A stretch of DNA of 57,378 bases from Planctomycetota bacterium (GTDB lineage Bacteria; Planctomycetota; Phycisphaerae; Phycisphaerales; SM1A02), in the NCBI GenBank assembly GCA_022560875.1, contig JADFSH010000007.1, forward strand, positions 1 to 57,378, written 5' to 3'. The position numbers were made by a program, and so were the translations under genes. The notes below the pieces were generated by a model that saw nothing but the letters and a program-made list of their open reading frames with translations, did no database searches and was not told where the DNA came from. This document shows positions 44,581 through 54,581 of this stretch, piece after piece (the stretch's first letter is position 1; the number at the start of each line of letters is the position of its first letter).

Positions 44581-44730
44581 TTACCACGGAGGGCACGGAG
44601 GGGACACGAAGTGAAGAAAGGGAAACATGGTGGGGACAACCTGAAATCGGTTATGAATCAATTTCTTCGCCCCTTTCCGATCCAGATCAAAATCTCCCTC
44701 CGTGTCATCTCCGTGTACGCTCCGTGGTGA
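44581..44730. repeat. CACGGAG inverted-repeat element
   Basis: The left arm (44581-44610; accacggagggcacggag) and right arm (44694-44730) are imperfect inverted copies, each with two or three cacggag units, enclosing about 85 bp. Such blocks are found scattered between genes in several planctomycete-group genomes (general knowledge). It separates ruvC from the ABC gene. Confidence 0.6.
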
Positions 44731-44788
44731 AATCTTCCCGGAATGGGACCGGGAGAATTTAACATAATTCTAAAAGGGGGCTCTTGGG

Positions 44789-45523
44789 CTACGAAACGGC
44801 TTTTTCGACTTTGCGGTCGGACTCGACCTCGCCGTCCGTGAGCCAGATGATACGCTCGCATCGGTCGGCCACTCGCTGATCGTGGGTCACCACGAGAATC
44901 GTAATGCCCTGATTGTGCAGATCCGAGATGAGTTCGAGGATCTCGACCCCCGTTTTGGTGTCCAGATTGCCCGTCGGTTCGTCGGCCATGATGAACGAGG
45001 GGCTCGTCACCAAAGCCCGCGCCACCGCGACCCGCTGTTGCTGGCCGCCGGATAACTCGTTGGGTCGGTGTGTGAGCCGATCACCCAGCCCGACCATCTT
45101 GAGCTTCTCGATTGCCTGCTCCCGTCGCTCCTTCTTGGGCACGCCCTGATAAAACAGCGGCACCTCGACGTTATCCACGATGGTCAGCTCGCTGATGAGG
45201 TTGAAGGCCTGGAAGATAAAGCCGATTTTCCGGCCCCGCACGCGACTCAGCTCGTCATCATCCATCCGGGCCACATCCTTGCCATCGAGAAGGTACGTGC
45301 CTTCCGTCGGCTGATCGAGACAGCCCAGGATGTTCATCATGGTGGACTTGCCGGAGCCTGAGGCCCCCATGATCGCGACGTACTCGCCGTGGGGGATATT
45401 CACATCGATATGCCTCAATGCCTCCACAAGGACCGTACCATCGGGCTTGAAATAGGTCTTCGAGATACCTCGTAGCTCGGCGACGTAGCTCGGAGAGCCA
45501 TTGTTGGACGGTGTTTCATTCAT
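44789..45523 (-). CDS. LolD/MacB-type ABC transporter ATPase
   Basis: 244 residues. Walker [10 protein letters not shown] near residue 54, signature L-S-G-G-Q-Q-Q-R near 157, Walker B F-I-M-A-D-E-P near 178, D-loop and H-loop present. The group energises lipoprotein release or MacB-type efflux. No membrane partner is adjacent, so the substrate is open. The ATG at 45523 begins M-N-E-T-P-S; an upstream open frame overlaps the divergent trpE gene. Confidence 0.9.
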   Translation of the reverse strand: MNETPSNNGSPSYVAELRGISKTYFKPDGTVLVEALRHIDVNIPHGEYVAIMGASGSGKSTMMNILGCLDQPTEGTYLLDGKDVARMDDDELSRVRGRKIGFIFQAFNLISELTIVDNVEVPLFYQGVPKKERREQAIEKLKMVGLGDRLTHRPNELSGGQQQRVAVARALVTSPSFIMADEPTGNLDTKTGVEILELISDLHNQGITILVVTHDQRVADRCERIIWLTDGEVESDRKVEKAVS

Positions 45524-45611
45524 GGTTGGGCGTGATCCTGCCGAGCGATTGTACCGGTTGGACCCTGCCGGGCGTCGCTGAAATTTCCAGAACGCTAGAC
45601 TGCCCCCCGGT

Positions 45612-45623
45612 AACCCCCGGAAT
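45612..45623. repeat. Dispersed 12-mer AACCCCCGGAAT
   Basis: An exact copy of the 12-mer at 7770 and 7782 (complement at 33107 and 33161), in the spacer before trpE. Confidence 0.65.
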
Positions 45624-45659
45624 CCTCGAATAACCACCCGCTCACCTCCTGATATCCCC

Positions 45660-47213
45660 ATGACTCCCATCAATCGTGAGACATTCGAGCAACTGGCGAA
45701 ACAGGGCAATGTGATCGCCCTTTCCCGTCACCTGATGAGCGATCAACTCACCCCGGTGCTGGCCTATCGTCGGCTGGTCTCCGCCGATGAGCGGACCGCC
45801 CCCAGCTTTCTCTTCGAGTCGGTCGAGGGCGGGGCGAACGTCGGGCAGCACTCGTTTCTCGGGGCCCAGCCGTGTCTGGAGGTGGTGGCCAAAGGCCACC
45901 AGGTCACGGTTATCGACCATCGAACCGGGGAATCCACCACGACCGAAGAGGCTGATCCACTGGCCGTGCCCAAGCGCTTGACCGAGAGTTGGAAGATCGT
46001 AAGCCCGGAAGGCTCTCCGATTGACCTACCTTGTTCCGGGGGGTGGGTCGGGTATGCCGGTTACGACACCATGCGATACGGTGAGCCGGAGAAGCTCCCC
46101 TTTTCGCATGCGCCGCATGACGACCGGGATCTGCCCGACCTGCATTTCGGCCTGTATCGTGAGGTTGCGGTCTTCGATCATGCCAGGAAGGTGCTGCATG
46201 CGATCGTTCATGTCATAACGGACGAATACGAATCAATCGGTCATGCTTACGAAGCGGGCTGCGCTCAGCTCGAGGCCTTCGTCACACGACTGGAAACGCA
46301 CAGCGTGCCACTTCCCGCCGGTCCGATCGATATGAACCTGCATGAAACGCCCGAGGGGGAACTCAAGGCCAATTTCACTCGAGAGGATTTCGAGGCGGCG
46401 GTCGAGCGATGCAAGGAGTACATCGTCGCGGGAGATGCGTTTCAGATCGTCATCAGCCAGCGTTTCGAGCGCAGCTCCACGGCGGACCCCTTCGAGATCT
46501 ATCGCGCTCTGCGGATCGTGAACCCCAGCCCGTACATGATCTACTTGCAGGCTCAGGGATCGATCCTGGTGGCCTCAAGCCCGGAAATTCTCTGTCAGGC
46601 CAAACAGGGGGTCATCACCAGTCGCCCGCTCGCCGGGACCCGCAAGCGGGGGGAAACGCGGGAGGAGGATCTCGCCCTGGAGCGTGACCTGCTCGCCGAT
46701 GCCAAAGAGCGTGCCGAGCATGTGATGCTCGTCGATCTGGGTCGTAACGATCTGGGCCGCGTGTGCGAGGCCTCATCGATAACCATCGAGCGAATCATGG
46801 AAGTTGAACGTTACAGCCACGTCATGCACCTGAGTTCAACGATCACGGGCAGGCTAAGCCAAGGGCTCGATTGCTGGGACGCCCTGCGGGGAACCCTGCC
46901 GGTGGGGACGGTCAGCGGGGCCCCCAAGGTCCGGGCCATGCAGATCATCGATGAGTTGGAACCCACGCGACGTGGACCGTATGCCGGGGGTATCGGCTTC
47001 ATCGACTTCAAGGGCGACATGGACATCGCCATTGCGTTGCGCACGATGGTGATCCCCACTTCAAGTTATCGCGATGGCAAATGGACGGTGCATCTCCAGG
47101 CGGGAGCAGGCATCGTTGCCGACTCAAAGCCTGAGGCGGAATACGAGGAGACGGTGAACAAGGCCGCGGCGCTGGGCAAGGCGATCGATCTTGCTGAGGC
47201 TGCGTTCGGGTAA
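45660..47213 (+). CDS. trpE: Anthranilate synthase component I
   Basis: It converts chorismate to anthranilate with the TrpG amidotransferase, first step of tryptophan synthesis. The 517 residues include the N-terminal L-L-E-S-like feedback region (F-L-F-E-S-V-E), and the chorismate-binding domain with G-D-A-F-Q-I-V-I-S-Q, S-R-P-L-A-G-T-R-K-R-G, D-L-G-R-N-D-L-G-R and G-A-P-K-V-R-A-M near the C-terminus. No trpG is seen next to it. Alternative: PabB, but the length and motifs favour TrpE. Confidence 0.93.
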   Translation: MTPINRETFEQLAKQGNVIALSRHLMSDQLTPVLAYRRLVSADERTAPSFLFESVEGGANVGQHSFLGAQPCLEVVAKGHQVTVIDHRTGESTTTEEADPLAVPKRLTESWKIVSPEGSPIDLPCSGGWVGYAGYDTMRYGEPEKLPFSHAPHDDRDLPDLHFGLYREVAVFDHARKVLHAIVHVITDEYESIGHAYEAGCAQLEAFVTRLETHSVPLPAGPIDMNLHETPEGELKANFTREDFEAAVERCKEYIVAGDAFQIVISQRFERSSTADPFEIYRALRIVNPSPYMIYLQAQGSILVASSPEILCQAKQGVITSRPLAGTRKRGETREEDLALERDLLADAKERAEHVMLVDLGRNDLGRVCEASSITIERIMEVERYSHVMHLSSTITGRLSQGLDCWDALRGTLPVGTVSGAPKVRAMQIIDELEPTRRGPYAGGIGFIDFKGDMDIAIALRTMVIPTSSYRDGKWTVHLQAGAGIVADSKPEAEYEETVNKAAALGKAIDLAEAAFG

Positions 47214-47242
47214 ATCCAGACTACAAAAACAACCTGACTCCC

Positions 47243-48166
47243 CTACTCGAGCCGAATGTCGTGTTCTTCAGCCTTCGTTGTGTGGGACAATTCCATTTTG
47301 ACGCGTTCGGTATCGACAAGATGGTCCATCGTCTCGCGCTCCTGCGCGGCGGCCCCGGACAGACGCAACAGCGATACCGACGTATAGACAATGGCCAGAC
47401 AAAGGATCAGGGCGAGAGCGACCGTCCCGGCAATGATGATGATGCTGCTGGAGATGGCGAAACCGCTGAAGAGAACGAATCCCAATCCGAAGCCCATCAG
47501 CAACGCCGCCAACACTGGGCTGGCGGCGATGAGAATTTGCTGAAAAAGCAACTCGCGCCGACACACCTCATACTCAAGCATGGTGGCGAGTGACAGGGCG
47601 GTCTGGCCGGCAAGAAACATCCCGCTCACCATCACCAACAACCAGATGCCCCCCATTATGCTTTTCCATTGGAGCAACGGGCTGAACGGGGGAGGCGTGC
47701 TGACCATGAGCACATACCAGAAGATGAGACAGCCCGTGATCATCAGAAGATCAAGGCATGTTGCGATAAATAAGAGGTTCAGACGCGGCCCGATACGCGG
47801 CAGCTGCGCGATGGCCCCGCGAAAGCGCAGCGTCCAGACCCCGGTCATCCGGTACAGGGTGGCCATCAGGAGAAAGAGCCCCACCAGCACATACATGTCC
47901 ATGCCGAACAGGTTCGGCACGAGAATGGCAATGAAAATCATATAATTCGGGAGGTAGGACATGGCGATGCTGCGAAAACCCGAGGCGACATCATCGGGTC
48001 GGGCCAGTTCAAACAGGGAAGAGCTCACCCCCAGCCCGCATTCGGAGCATAACCCCCCCGCCAGCGCGCCGCGCAGGTTGTAGCCGCACCCGATGCAATC
48101 GAGATCGCCGTTGATTCGGGCGTGCGGGGGGAACTGTCGTTTTTCGAGAATGGCGGTCCAGTGCAT
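47243..48166 (-). CDS. Membrane protein with N-terminal zinc ribbon
   Basis: 307 residues. An N-terminal ribbon C24-I-G-C27-G-Y-N-L-R-G … C40-S-E-C43 is followed by six or so hydrophobic helices (about 75-290) and an acidic tail. It carries the same C-x2-C-x-Y-(D/N)-L-R-G motif as the gene at 43339. Start: ATG 48166 (M-H-W-T-A-I-L-E). The long form to 48220 would overlap the epimerase gene. Function unknown. Confidence 0.75.
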   Translation of the reverse strand: MHWTAILEKRQFPPHARINGDLDCIGCGYNLRGALAGGLCSECGLGVSSSLFELARPDDVASGFRSIAMSYLPNYMIFIAILVPNLFGMDMYVLVGLFLLMATLYRMTGVWTLRFRGAIAQLPRIGPRLNLLFIATCLDLLMITGCLIFWYVLMVSTPPPFSPLLQWKSIMGGIWLLVMVSGMFLAGQTALSLATMLEYEVCRRELLFQQILIAASPVLAALLMGFGLGFVLFSGFAISSSIIIIAGTVALALILCLAIVYTSVSLLRLSGAAAQERETMDHLVDTERVKMELSHTTKAEEHDIRLE

Positions 48167-48216
48167 GCTTTCGTATTGTACGAAACGAGCGTACCCGTCC
48201 CAAGAAACCTGTTGCT

Positions 48217-49122
48217 TCAATCTTCGACGGCCCCGCGATCCATGGCCTCGATCAACTGCTTCAGGTAACTGCGGATGCCTTCATGCCCGCGATCGAGCTT
48301 CACGCCCAGCGACTGCACGGCATCCTTGGAAAACACGTTCTTCGGCTCGGGGGGGCTGGAATAGTCGATCTCGACCTCCTTACCCAGAAGCTGAGCGACC
48401 ATCTGGGCCAAGTCGGACCAGCGGGCGTAGCAGTCCGCGAGGTTGTAGGCCCGGCCCGCAGCCTCGGGATTGCCGATGGCGGCGATGATCGCGTCGGCCA
48501 CATCATCCACGTGAACGAACTTGCCGCCTCCGGGGCGATCGAAACGCTGGCTGTCTCGGACCTGGCGGATGAAGGGAAAGCCGATGGAGCGGGCCAGACG
48601 CGGGTCGATGCCGTACACAGCGCAGGGCCTGAAGGCGGAGGTATGCTGGCCGGTGGAATAGTGGGCCGCCCAGAGGTGGGCCTCGATGGCGGCCTTACAG
48701 GCCCCGTAAAGCGTATCCGGTCTCAGGGGGTGATCTTCGTCGATCTGACCTTCCCAGCGGGGCCTCATATCGTGATGCACGGCAATCGTGCTGATGTAGA
48801 TGAACTGACGCGGGGCGGCTTCATTGAGCAGCCGGATCGAATCCATGACATTACTCTTGAGATGGCCATCGAGATCGACCGGATCCTTGAGCAGAGACCA
48901 ATCAAGGCTGTTGTGGATAACACAATCAGCTCCCTCCAGGAGTTCAGGCCAGCAGGCATCATCATCCTGGGCACCGACCACAAAGCGATCCACGAAGGAT
49001 GCGATGTGATCCTTCTTGCTTGAGGTCCGGATAAGTCCGGTTACCGAGTGTCCAGCTTCAACCAATCGACGGGCAAGAACCGATCCTATGAAACCGGACA
49101 CTCCGGTCAGGGCTATACGCAT
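48217..49122 (-). CDS. NAD-dependent epimerase/dehydratase (SDR family)
   Basis: 301 residues of the extended SDR type. The NAD site G-V-S-G-F-I-G is near residues 7-13, and the catalytic Y-G-A-C-K is near 139, with S in the preceding I-Y-I-S-T-I-A. Substrate-binding loops are those of nucleotide-sugar or related enzymes, but the exact substrate is not clear. It ends 51 bp before the zinc-ribbon membrane gene on the same strand. Confidence 0.9.
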   Translation of the reverse strand: MRIALTGVSGFIGSVLARRLVEAGHSVTGLIRTSSKKDHIASFVDRFVVGAQDDDACWPELLEGADCVIHNSLDWSLLKDPVDLDGHLKSNVMDSIRLLNEAAPRQFIYISTIAVHHDMRPRWEGQIDEDHPLRPDTLYGACKAAIEAHLWAAHYSTGQHTSAFRPCAVYGIDPRLARSIGFPFIRQVRDSQRFDRPGGGKFVHVDDVADAIIAAIGNPEAAGRAYNLADCYARWSDLAQMVAQLLGKEVEIDYSSPPEPKNVFSKDAVQSLGVKLDRGHEGIRSYLKQLIEAMDRGAVED

Positions 49123-49276
49123 GGGAGGAATACACCTTATGAATAGAAGTGACTTTATGGTGTCAATCTGTAAGACGATACGTATAAAACTGCATCCTAA
49201 GGGAAGTGGAAAAGCAGCGGGCTGTGGTTCAATAATGATCTCCCACTACCGATAACTCTGGACAGTACGGCTGAAA

Positions 49277-52200
49277 ATGAGCCATTCCTCAATCACAAAA
49301 CAGACGGCGACTCGATCCGGCAAACCCCGCCGCTGGATCATGCGATTGTTTCGCGTAATGCTGGGACTGGCCCTGGTAACGGCCATCGCTTTTTTTCTGG
49401 TCACGCGCTCCTGGTTCATCATCAGATTGGTCAAACCGCACCTGGAACGTCGATTTGGCGGGGAAGTCGCCATCGGCAACGCTTCATACAAGGGGCATGG
49501 CCAGTTCATTTTTGACGATCTGGAGCTACGGGTTCCCGGCATGGAGGGAGATGCGGGATTGATTGCCCGACTTCAGCGTCTCGATGTGGTGATCGACACG
49601 ACGGCCATAAGGCATCGGGAATTTTCCATTAAAAACGTCGATGTCTATGGATTGCATATTCGTCTCAGTGAAGATGCCCAACAAAGTGGTGACATGAATT
49701 TCATGAAGCTTACGCCGTTTTGGGATGATGGTCCCACCCTGCCCCCGGCGGTACGCATTCATCATTCCGTCATCGAAGTCGGGTCGCATGTCGATTCGGA
49801 CTACAGTCCGAGGGGACTTCGTCTTTTCACCGGCATCCTGTATCCGCTCGACCTTGAGAAGGGTTTGTTCAATTTCACCCTGAACGAGATTGATGAAAAT
49901 TTCAATCCGATCAACCCGAATGGCCTCCAGGTGCGCGGCAACTGGAATGCAAACACCTTCGAACTCTCAGGACTCGCCGAAGGCCTTCAGTTGAACAACG
50001 CAACCTATCGAATGTGTCCCAGCATCGTGCGGGTCTGGTGGGAACAGATGGAACTCGAAGGGCATGTGTACGGGGTGAGCTTTCATTATCTGCCGGAGGA
50101 AAGCATGGAGGTGCGATTTTCCATTCAGGACGTGGCCATGTCACTTCCCATCAAGGCGACAGACCTGTGGGCGACGTATCAGGATGGCAAAATTCAATCG
50201 TCAATCAGTCGCCCGCGAATGTTTGTCCGGAGCGGCGAGATTTCGCTCAGTGATAACCAGGTCCAGCTCCTGGATCTGGTCGGAACCCTGGGCGCGCCGA
50301 GCGGGGAGGCATCAACCAACGGGTTGCCATTCAAGGTGACTTTCACCATCGATTCGATACCCATGATCGATTGGGAACATAAGGGGGATTGGATGAGGCG
50401 TGTCCTGGATGAATCCCCTTTCAACATGACCGTCGAGATTGAGAATTATGTCTTTGAGCGGGGCGATGACGGAGAGACCTCGGTGGTGCAATTGCCCGCC
50501 CCGATTGCCCGAGTTCTTGAGAAGTTCAGGCTGACCCAGTGGACTCTTGATTCGAGCATTGTCCTGCGACGCCAGGTATCCGAAGGCGGCGCGACAGATG
50601 ACACTCCCGACTCACCCGAAATCGAAGTGAACGGCTCGATCTCACTTAAAAACGGCCGCGGGGCGTACGATATCTTTCCGTATCAACTGGAAAACATCCA
50701 GGCTCGCGCTGAGTTCGACACGAATCGGGTGGTCATTCATGAGTTGACCGCAACGGGGTCGAACGGAGCCCAAGTGCGGGTTACGGGACAGATTTCGCCT
50801 CTGGGTCCGAACGCCGCGATCTCGCTTCAGGTATCCGCACAGAATGTGGCGTTCGATCAGAGGCTTCGTGACGCATTGAGTGAGAAGCAGCAGAGGCTCT
50901 ACGATGCGTCATTTCATGAGCAGAATTATGAGACGCTTCGAGCGCACGGGCTTCTCGATGAAAAGAGTGATTTCGTCTTCGGGGGAAGCATGGATCTCGA
51001 TCTGAATTTCGAGCGCCCCGCAGGGCCCGATCAGAATGTGGTCATGACCGGTGAGGTTGACATTCATTCCCTCGGCATCGTGCATGAGAGCTTTCCCTAT
51101 CCCATCACGGTTCACGGCGGTCGTCTTGAGCTTCTCGCCGACCGCGTCGTGCTGGTCGGCGATGACGATACCCGGGGGCTGCCAATTTCCACTCAGGGTG
51201 GTGGCAAGGGTTTCATCAAAGGAGAGATCACCTATATTCGTAAGGAGGGAAAGTTCGAGACCCGACCGGAACTGTCGATGCATATCGAGCAGGATGGCCT
51301 CACCGATCTCCTTTACGCCTCCATTCCGTTGTCGTCTCAGGAACGGAAAGAAACGGACAAGGGCGTAGACGGAGTCTGGCCGGGCACGCGTCTTTCACGG
51401 ACTGGAAAAATGCTCCAGGGGCTCGGCCTGGACGGCAGCCTGGATTACGAAGGTGTTCTCAGAAGAAACGACGACGGACAATTTGATTACGACATCAGGC
51501 TCACCCTGAACGGATCCGCAGAACCTGCCGACAAACTCGCGGACATGATCGGTACGGTGGGGCTCATCTGGCCGGATGAATTCCTGATCGATGACGTCCA
51601 CGGCGTGATCAAAATTACCCCTGACTACATCGAACTCCAGAATTTTTCCGGCAGAAATAAAGAGAGCACAATCACCGCCGATGGTTTTGTCGATCTTGCC
51701 TCACCACGACCCGAAAGCTTCCTACATATCAATTTCGAGCGGCTCGCCCTCGGCCCCTATCTCGTCAATCTTGCTCCCGCTGAACGGCGCGATGAGGTGC
51801 GTCAACTTTGGGAGAAATATCAACCGAGCGGGCATTTCAGTCTCGATCTGAACTATCACGCCGTGGGGGATACTGTTGACCGCATGGAGCTTCAGGTGTT
51901 TCCCGATGAGATCAATCTTATTCTCGACGACCAACTGGTGATCCTGACCCGCGAGGAAGGTGACATCAAGCTCGTCAATAAACAGGTTGAGTTTGACAAC
52001 CTGTTCCTGATGATGAAAACCGGAGATCGATCAGATGGCACGATAACCCTCAACGGCGCTTATGATACGTCTCAGGAGGAAAGCGATCTGAACGTACTGG
52101 GGATCTGGCAAGACGGTCGTCTCGAATCGCCGCTGGTCACCGAGATGCTCTCGCTGATCGGGGCGGAATCGCAAATTGAGTACTATCGGAAACTGTCTCC

Positions 52201-53575
52201 GCACGGACGCTTCCAGGCAAACTTTTCCTACGAATCACCCCGCTCCGGCAGAGTTCGAAAGGTTGATATCTCTCTGGAGCCGCTGCATGTTTCGGTGCAA
52301 CTCAACGATCGTACGATCGCCATGGATTTTAAACCCGGCTCGAAGATTGTTTTCGAGCCGGGTCTGGTCCTACTTCGAAACATTTCAGGACAACACAACG
52401 GCGGGTCGTTCAATCTGGATGGGACGATCAACTTTAAGGACGAAATGGATATCAATCTCGTCGTTGAATACAACGGCAGGCTTCGATCACCCGAGATTGA
52501 GGCGCTGTTGCCCGAACGGATCAGGCAATGGGTCGAGCTAGTCAAATTTCAGGACAGCGAAGAGAGCAGTCTTCGTCACGGCACGCTGCATCTCCAGGAA
52601 GTCCGTGATGAAGAGGGGAATACGCAATGGAAAATCGATTTCACCGGGCGGATCGAGACGGCAAACGCCGGCTTTGTCGCCGGGGGTGAGTTTGCCGAGG
52701 TCGAGGGAGTGTTCGCGGTGATATTCAATTTCCTGCCGAACCAACTGCCCGTTGTGAAAATCGACGCGGATATTCATCGCATGCTCGTCAAGGACCGGGT
52801 ACTGACCGGCATCACCGGATCGGTGTTTCTGGATCAGGATGAAAAATGCATTCGGGTTCCTCACCTTAAGGGAGACATGTACGGGGGAAAAATCGTCGGG
52901 TCCGCCAGCATTGGGTTTGGCGACAATCTGGATTATCAGGTCAATATTGACATGGTCGGGGTGGGTCTCGATGGTTTTCTCCATGCGTCGGCGAACCCGG
53001 ATGACACCCGGTCGGATTCTCACTCCGCTCCGGCAATTTCGGTGTCACCGCCTCTCGGGGAAATTTTCGGTACGGTGGCGCTCTCCGGCAAGCGCGGGCG
53101 AAAGGAGACGCAGATCGGTCGCGGCATGGCTTTGGCTGTCGGCAGGCGGGTCGCCTTCATGCCGCTCATACTTCGTCTCGCTCAGATTTTGCAGTTGAAG
53201 CTTCCCGTCGGGGGTGATCTCAATTATGCCGCTGCGGAGTTCTACATCGCCGGTGAGATGCTCTACTTTGAAGAACTGTTCTTCGAGAACTCGGTTGGTG
53301 ATTATGCTATTGCTCCGCTTCAGCTTATTGGCAGCGGGACACTTGATCTGAAATCATTCGAGCTGGATCTCAAGTTCCAGGCCCGAGGCGGCCTGATGCT
53401 GATCAACGAAGTGATTGGATCGTTCGGGGACCAACTACTTGGCATCGAAATCACGGGCCCCCTCAGCGATCCTCAGGCGAACATCGTCGCCCTGCCGGGC
53501 CTGAGCCGGGCTGAGTCGAAAAGTCATTCTCCTGGAATGATCGTCAACTCGCCGGCCTCCGGAGAAACAGATTGA
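49277..53575 (+). CDS. Giant AsmA/TamB/YhdP-like envelope protein
   Basis: 1432 residues. An N-terminal membrane anchor (about 22-44, M-L-G-L-A-L-V-T-A-I-A-F-F-L) leads into a very long beta-strand-rich region of repeated AsmA-like segments, ending with an AsmA/DUF3971-type C-terminal domain (about 1230-1400). Proteins of this group form rod-like grooves that carry phospholipids between inner and outer membranes. With LptD in the same window, this fits a diderm envelope. It is followed 50 bp later by a lipoprotein gene and pssA, in one run. Confidence 0.88.
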   Translation: MSHSSITKQTATRSGKPRRWIMRLFRVMLGLALVTAIAFFLVTRSWFIIRLVKPHLERRFGGEVAIGNASYKGHGQFIFDDLELRVPGMEGDAGLIARLQRLDVVIDTTAIRHREFSIKNVDVYGLHIRLSEDAQQSGDMNFMKLTPFWDDGPTLPPAVRIHHSVIEVGSHVDSDYSPRGLRLFTGILYPLDLEKGLFNFTLNEIDENFNPINPNGLQVRGNWNANTFELSGLAEGLQLNNATYRMCPSIVRVWWEQMELEGHVYGVSFHYLPEESMEVRFSIQDVAMSLPIKATDLWATYQDGKIQSSISRPRMFVRSGEISLSDNQVQLLDLVGTLGAPSGEASTNGLPFKVTFTIDSIPMIDWEHKGDWMRRVLDESPFNMTVEIENYVFERGDDGETSVVQLPAPIARVLEKFRLTQWTLDSSIVLRRQVSEGGATDDTPDSPEIEVNGSISLKNGRGAYDIFPYQLENIQARAEFDTNRVVIHELTATGSNGAQVRVTGQISPLGPNAAISLQVSAQNVAFDQRLRDALSEKQQRLYDASFHEQNYETLRAHGLLDEKSDFVFGGSMDLDLNFERPAGPDQNVVMTGEVDIHSLGIVHESFPYPITVHGGRLELLADRVVLVGDDDTRGLPISTQGGGKGFIKGEITYIRKEGKFETRPELSMHIEQDGLTDLLYASIPLSSQERKETDKGVDGVWPGTRLSRTGKMLQGLGLDGSLDYEGVLRRNDDGQFDYDIRLTLNGSAEPADKLADMIGTVGLIWPDEFLIDDVHGVIKITPDYIELQNFSGRNKESTITADGFVDLASPRPESFLHINFERLALGPYLVNLAPAERRDEVRQLWEKYQPSGHFSLDLNYHAVGDTVDRMELQVFPDEINLILDDQLVILTREEGDIKLVNKQVEFDNLFLMMKTGDRSDGTITLNGAYDTSQEESDLNVLGIWQDGRLESPLVTEMLSLIGAESQIEYYRKLSPHGRFQANFSYESPRSGRVRKVDISLEPLHVSVQLNDRTIAMDFKPGSKIVFEPGLVLLRNISGQHNGGSFNLDGTINFKDEMDINLVVEYNGRLRSPEIEALLPERIRQWVELVKFQDSEESSLRHGTLHLQEVRDEEGNTQWKIDFTGRIETANAGFVAGGEFAEVEGVFAVIFNFLPNQLPVVKIDADIHRMLVKDRVLTGITGSVFLDQDEKCIRVPHLKGDMYGGKIVGSASIGFGDNLDYQVNIDMVGVGLDGFLHASANPDDTRSDSHSAPAISVSPPLGEIFGTVALSGKRGRKETQIGRGMALAVGRRVAFMPLILRLAQILQLKLPVGGDLNYAAAEFYIAGEMLYFEELFFENSVGDYAIAPLQLIGSGTLDLKSFELDLKFQARGGLMLINEVIGSFGDQLLGIEITGPLSDPQANIVALPGLSRAESKSHSPGMIVNSPASGETD

Positions 53576-53624
53576 GGTTGCATTCGTGACACCCCAAACT
53601 CGGGCATATCATGAAAGCGAGCGT

Positions 53625-54581
53625 ATGACAAAATATGTCATGAAAATCCTGCACCTACCGGTCGCCGCCCTCATGATGTCGGCCTGCGCTTCCACGGCAA
53701 GGGACGGAGCGAATCAAGCGCACGAGTCTTCGCCGAGCCGTACGCTTTCCGCAAGAATTCTCAGTCGTTTCACCAACGTGGATAACGGCCTGGAAGTTCA
53801 GCGCTGGATCGTTCAGAGTGCTTCCGAAAGAATCGCGGAGGTACTGAGTTCGCTATCCACATCGTCGCCCGTCGATCCGGAGCTGCTCGAACGGCTTCGT
53901 CGAAACGGATTTCGTCTCGTGGTGATCGATGCCGGTCTGCTAGAGAGGTTGAAGCAGGGGATCGGACCCTTTACGCAGGACCACTCCGAGTGGCATGGCC
54001 AGATCGAGAGTTGGCGCACGTTGCATCATCTCCAGATTAAACCCGAGGGACAGAATGTCGTTATAAACGGTCGGGTCAGGAGATTCAGGACCGGTGAGTT
54101 GCAACTGCTCATCCGGTGCTGGACCGTGCAGATGGAGGATGGCCCCTTCCTGCAGCTCGAAATGGTTCCGTTTCTCGACACGGGGCCATTGCAGCGCGCG
54201 CAATTGATTCCCGGGAATAAATTGCTCATAGGAAAACGCATCGACGAACTGGCCCTGACTCTGCCCCTGTATCCGGGTCTGGCTTATGTCCTGACTTATG
54301 AATCCCCGCAGATCTCGTGGCCTGGAGATGAAGCGGAGGGATCTTCCGGGATCCGAAATCAACCATTCTCGAAACGACGAATGCTCGGCCCCCATGAAGC
54401 CGTCGAATCCCCGGGGCTGGCAACAAGCATTGCGACAACCCTTGGCGAACTGCTGCTGAAGATTAACACATCACCACCCTCTCACGATATGCTCGTGTTC
54501 ATACCTCGGATCGCTCCCGAACTCTATCCCCCCTCCGGAGACGAGTTACATTCCGTTTCCACCCCACGCTCGGATCACTGA
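53625..54581 (+). CDS. Lipoprotein of unknown function
   Basis: 318 residues. Lipobox M-S-A-C after a short signal peptide (M-T-K-Y-V-M-K-I-L-H); a GTG at 53586 would give a longer N-terminus. The domain has helical and beta parts (R-F-T-N-V-D-N-G-L, G-F-R-L-V-V-I-D-A-G-L-L near residue 97), not recognised. Its stop shares bases with the pssA start (TGATG), so translation is coupled. Confidence 0.75.
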   Translation: MTKYVMKILHLPVAALMMSACASTARDGANQAHESSPSRTLSARILSRFTNVDNGLEVQRWIVQSASERIAEVLSSLSTSSPVDPELLERLRRNGFRLVVIDAGLLERLKQGIGPFTQDHSEWHGQIESWRTLHHLQIKPEGQNVVINGRVRRFRTGELQLLIRCWTVQMEDGPFLQLEMVPFLDTGPLQRAQLIPGNKLLIGKRIDELALTLPLYPGLAYVLTYESPQISWPGDEAEGSSGIRNQPFSKRRMLGPHEAVESPGLATSIATTLGELLLKINTSPPSHDMLVFIPRIAPELYPPSGDELHSVSTPRSDH

